Part shown: piece by piece, positions 5,679 through 6,948 of the stretch | How the letters are laid out: every line of letters starts with the position of its first letter | Numbering within the stretch: the first letter of the stretch is position 1 | Source of the DNA: Verrucomicrobiota bacterium | GTDB taxonomy: Bacteria; Verrucomicrobiota; Verrucomicrobiia; Limisphaerales; JADLHS01 | Length of the DNA stretch: 6,948 nucleotides | Reading direction: 5' to 3' | NCBI GenBank assembly: GCA_025360895.1 | Contig: JANYBF010000248.1 | Location: 1-6,948, forward strand | The notes under the pieces: model-generated | Seen by the model: only the letters and a program-made list of their open reading frames with translations | Database searches by the model: none | What the model was told of the DNA's origin: nothing | Made by a program: the position numbers and the translations under genes

Positions 5679-6662
5679 TTACCGGGTGGTGGTCACCTGC
5701 TTGAGTCGGAGCCAGTCGGAATTTTTGGGGCTGAGCCCCTGCCGAACCGGGAATTGACTGCTCGGATCGCGCAATTTGAAAGTTTGCGCATGGCCGTCGG
5801 CAAAATTCAGATTGTACCCTTGCTGATGGCGCGTCGCGGGAAAACTCGCGAACGGCCGGCTATCGTTCATGGTCACGAGAAACCAGCCATCGTCAATGCT
5901 CGCCTCATGTTCGTCCGTCAGGACCCACAAGGCGGCGGGGCCGGCGGCGGCGGTCTCGGTGTCTTTGACGAAAGTTCGGAAGCCGCTTTGGCCGGAATCG
6001 GTTTCCATGTAGCGGCTGCCCATCCAGCCATTCATGGCATAACTCCGCACGCGCGGCATACCCTGTGTTTGCGACCGGTCCGATGGACAACGGTAGGTGG
6101 CCAACTGATTTGCGTACGGGAAGAGTTTGCCCTGCCGGATGAAGGTTTGGTTGGTGGAATCGGTCGGACTCTTCATGGTGCCGGCGACCCAGGGATTGTT
6201 GCCGAATCCTTCCGGCGCATTCCCGACCAGCTTACCCTCATTGTCGCTGGCGTACATCTGGTCGCCCAATGCCAGTTGTTTCAAGTTGTTGAGGCAAGTG
6301 ATCTGTTTGCCCCGGACCTGGGCGGTGGACAGCGCCGGCAGGAGCAGCGCGGCGAGAATTGCGATAATGGCGATGGCGACCAGCAATTCGATCAAAGTGA
6401 ATGCGCGGCGAGAGTGTTGGTAGGGTGCGTCACTCCGGGCGCGCCGTCCGGAACGTCGGTGGCAAACTGCGGCGAGCAGGGACTGACGCGCCCCACCTTC
6501 GGGTTCATGGAAACCTCCGACGATACGCGCATTGCGCATTGGAACCATAAACCGCCGCATGCACATTCTGGGTCCCACTTGGGACATATCATGGGTCGGA
6601 AGGTTTTGTCGCGATTCTTGGAAACCGTCCACGATTTCAAAAGTTGCCGGGGTGCGAGGCAC
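5679..6662 (-). CDS. Prepilin-like secreted protein with H-X9-DG motif; original start separated by a repeat
   Basis: The conserved protein runs from HSRRAFTLIELLV (from 6416) to the TAA at 5679-5681. It carries a type IV prepilin/type II pseudopilin cleavage and methylation signal, then an 18-20 residue membrane helix (LLVAIAIIAILAALLLPAL), CLNNLKQLALGDQMYASDN, and near the end RHQQGYNLNFADGHAQ. In the last, His, nine residues and Asp-Gly form the H-X9-DG motif common in the large prepilin-like families of Verrucomicrobiota, Planctomycetes and Lentisphaerae. Such proteins are expected to be exported and processed by a prepilin peptidase. The frame stays open up to an ATG at 6662, but the 82-90 residues before the signal look non-native: residues about 56-82 are encoded by a palindromic element and the rest by former intergenic DNA. 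The best start signal, GGAGG plus ATG at 6508, is out of frame with the body. Removing 80 bp would give MNPKHSRRAFTLIEL, a normal leader. The gene may therefore be silent or start at an unusual codon. Confidence 0.8.
   Translation of the reverse strand: MPRTPATFEIVDGFQESRQNLPTHDMSQVGPRMCMRRFMVPMRNARIVGGFHEPEGGARQSLLAAVCHRRSGRRARSDAPYQHSRRAFTLIELLVAIAIIAILAALLLPALSTAQVRGKQITCLNNLKQLALGDQMYASDNEGKLVGNAPEGFGNNPWVAGTMKSPTDSTNQTFIRQGKLFPYANQLATYRCPSDRSQTQGMPRVRSYAMNGWMGSRYMETDSGQSGFRTFVKDTETAAAGPAALWVLTDEHEASIDDGWFLVTMNDSRPFASFPATRHQQGYNLNFADGHAQTFKLRDPSSQFPVRQGLSPKNSDWLRLKQVTTTR
6419..6497. repeat. REP-like palindromic element (element 3) between ribosome binding site and prepilin body
   Basis: This is a 79-bp element with imperfect inverted arms. 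Plus strand from 6419: GGTAGGGTGCGTCACTCC; minus strand from 6497: GGTGGGGCGCGTCAGTCC. About 21 of 27 positions match when the arms are extended to GCC. Each arm has its own short hairpin: GGGTG-CGT-CACTC at 6423-6435 and, on the minus strand, GGGGC-GCGTCA-GTCCC. The feet are GTAG (6420-6423) and GTGG (6496-6493). The centre holds TCCGGA and the palindrome GGCGCGCC (6439-6446). It is a third sequence family, unlike elements 1 and 2 except for its feet. Two of three minus-strand frames are open across it; the third meets a TGA in the right arm. Confidence 0.7.
6506..6518 (-). promoter_or_regulatory. Strong ribosome binding site and ATG, now out of frame with the prepilin gene
   Basis: On the minus strand GGAGG (6518-6514), a 5-nt spacer and ATG (6508-6506) form the best translation start in the window. 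Reading from this ATG gives only MNPKVGRVSPC and so on through element 3, then a stop at 6392-6394, in the wrong frame for the prepilin. Its place just before the element suggests it was the original start of the prepilin gene. Confidence 0.7.
6572..6585. promoter_or_regulatory. Perfect 14-bp palindrome upstream of the prepilin gene
   Basis: GTCCCA-CT-TGGGAC is a perfect inverted repeat with 6-bp arms, 64 bp before the GGAGG-ATG signal. With a 2-bp centre it fits a dimeric repressor site better than a terminator hairpin. The nearby tandem ATGCGCA/ATGCGCG (minus strand, 6539-6526) lies between it and the ribosome binding site. Chance is not excluded. Confidence 0.25.
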
Positions 6663-6669
6663 AACGTTA

Positions 6670-6948
6670 TCAATGTTCCACCATCCGGTAAAAGCGCACG
6701 GGGAAATTCGTACTGCCCGGATCGTGCAGCACGAGCGAGCCGTTGGTCAACGCGGGCGCGCCCGGCACGGCTGCCCAGTTCACGAGATTCGTGCTGGCCT
6801 GAACTTCCAACGCCGCGAGGTCTTCCGGCAGTAGCGCGCCGCCATCGGCATCGCCGGACGTGACGAGCCAACTGCCGTCGGCGAACCGCACGGGCGCTTG
6901 CAAACGCTGGGGCACGCGCACCACGAGGGTCGCGTTGCCGCTTAACGT
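6670..6948 (-). CDS. C-terminal end of a secreted protein, 5' part outside window
   Basis: The frame is open from the right edge (TLSGNATLVVRVPQ) to a TGA at 6670-6672; a 92-codon tail is visible. It contains LEVQASTNLVNWAAVPGAP, then LVLHDPGSTNFPVRFYRMVEH. This pattern (a beta-sandwich-like 'STDLVNW...DP...RFYR' ending) is one I recall at the C-terminus of many large secreted or cell-surface proteins of Verrucomicrobiota. It is probably a sorting or adhesion tail of a longer exported protein. The function of the main body cannot be seen. It is transcribed in the same direction as the prepilin gene, 161 bp upstream of that gene's original ATG. Confidence 0.7.
   Translation of the reverse strand, partial: TLSGNATLVVRVPQRLQAPVRFADGSWLVTSGDADGGALLPEDLAALEVQASTNLVNWAAVPGAPALTNGSLVLHDPGSTNFPVRFYRMVEH

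Noticed and set aside
5583..6863. Plus-strand open frame of 426 codons
   Set aside because: It overlaps the LysR 3' end and runs antisense through the prepilin gene, element 3 and the upstream gene; no domain is seen.

Overview
The window most likely comes from a member of the Verrucomicrobiota, perhaps Pedosphaera/Limisphaera-like. Three things suggest this: a prepilin-like secreted protein with an H-X9-DG motif, a C-terminal tail of the kind seen on large secreted proteins of that phylum, and short GTAG-bounded palindromic repeats inside genes. This assignment rests on remembered family features, not on a search.

Layout. A leftward cluster fills 1-4540. In transcription order it holds: a 585-residue fusion of a GNAT-type acetyltransferase and a HisC-like PLP aminotransferase (4540-2783); a small membrane protein whose start overlaps the fusion's stop by 4 bp and which carries an in-frame amber codon (2786-2439); a radical SAM protein of the COG1964/MJ0619 (tetraether lipid synthase-like) type that is split into two reading frames (2438-797); and the ATPase of an ABC-2 type exporter, cut by the left edge (778-1). 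A LysR-type regulator (4786-5664) is divergently transcribed from this cluster across a 245-bp spacer. Converging on it from the right are a prepilin-like protein gene (leftward, ending at 5679) and the last 92 codons of a secreted protein (leftward, 6948-6670, 5' end outside the window).

The main observation concerns three short palindromic elements, each with GTAG (once GTGG) at both inverted ends, in the manner of REP/BIME units. One (2117-2184, flanked by an 8-bp direct repeat) adds exactly 25 codons to the radical SAM gene. A second (1306-1441) adds 136 bp to the same gene; deleting it on paper rejoins the two frames exactly. A third (6419-6497) separates a strong ribosome binding site and ATG from the body of the prepilin gene; removing 80 bp puts them back in frame. 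Together with the amber codon, this suggests gene decay by repeat spread, or tolerated in-gene REP insertion.

How the genes may work together is inference. The operon could make or modify a lipid or amine-containing metabolite (aminotransferase, N-acyltransferase-like domain, C-C bond forming or methylating radical SAM enzyme) and move it with the ABC exporter, under control of the divergent LysR regulator. No tRNA, rRNA, CRISPR array or recognisable riboswitch was seen.
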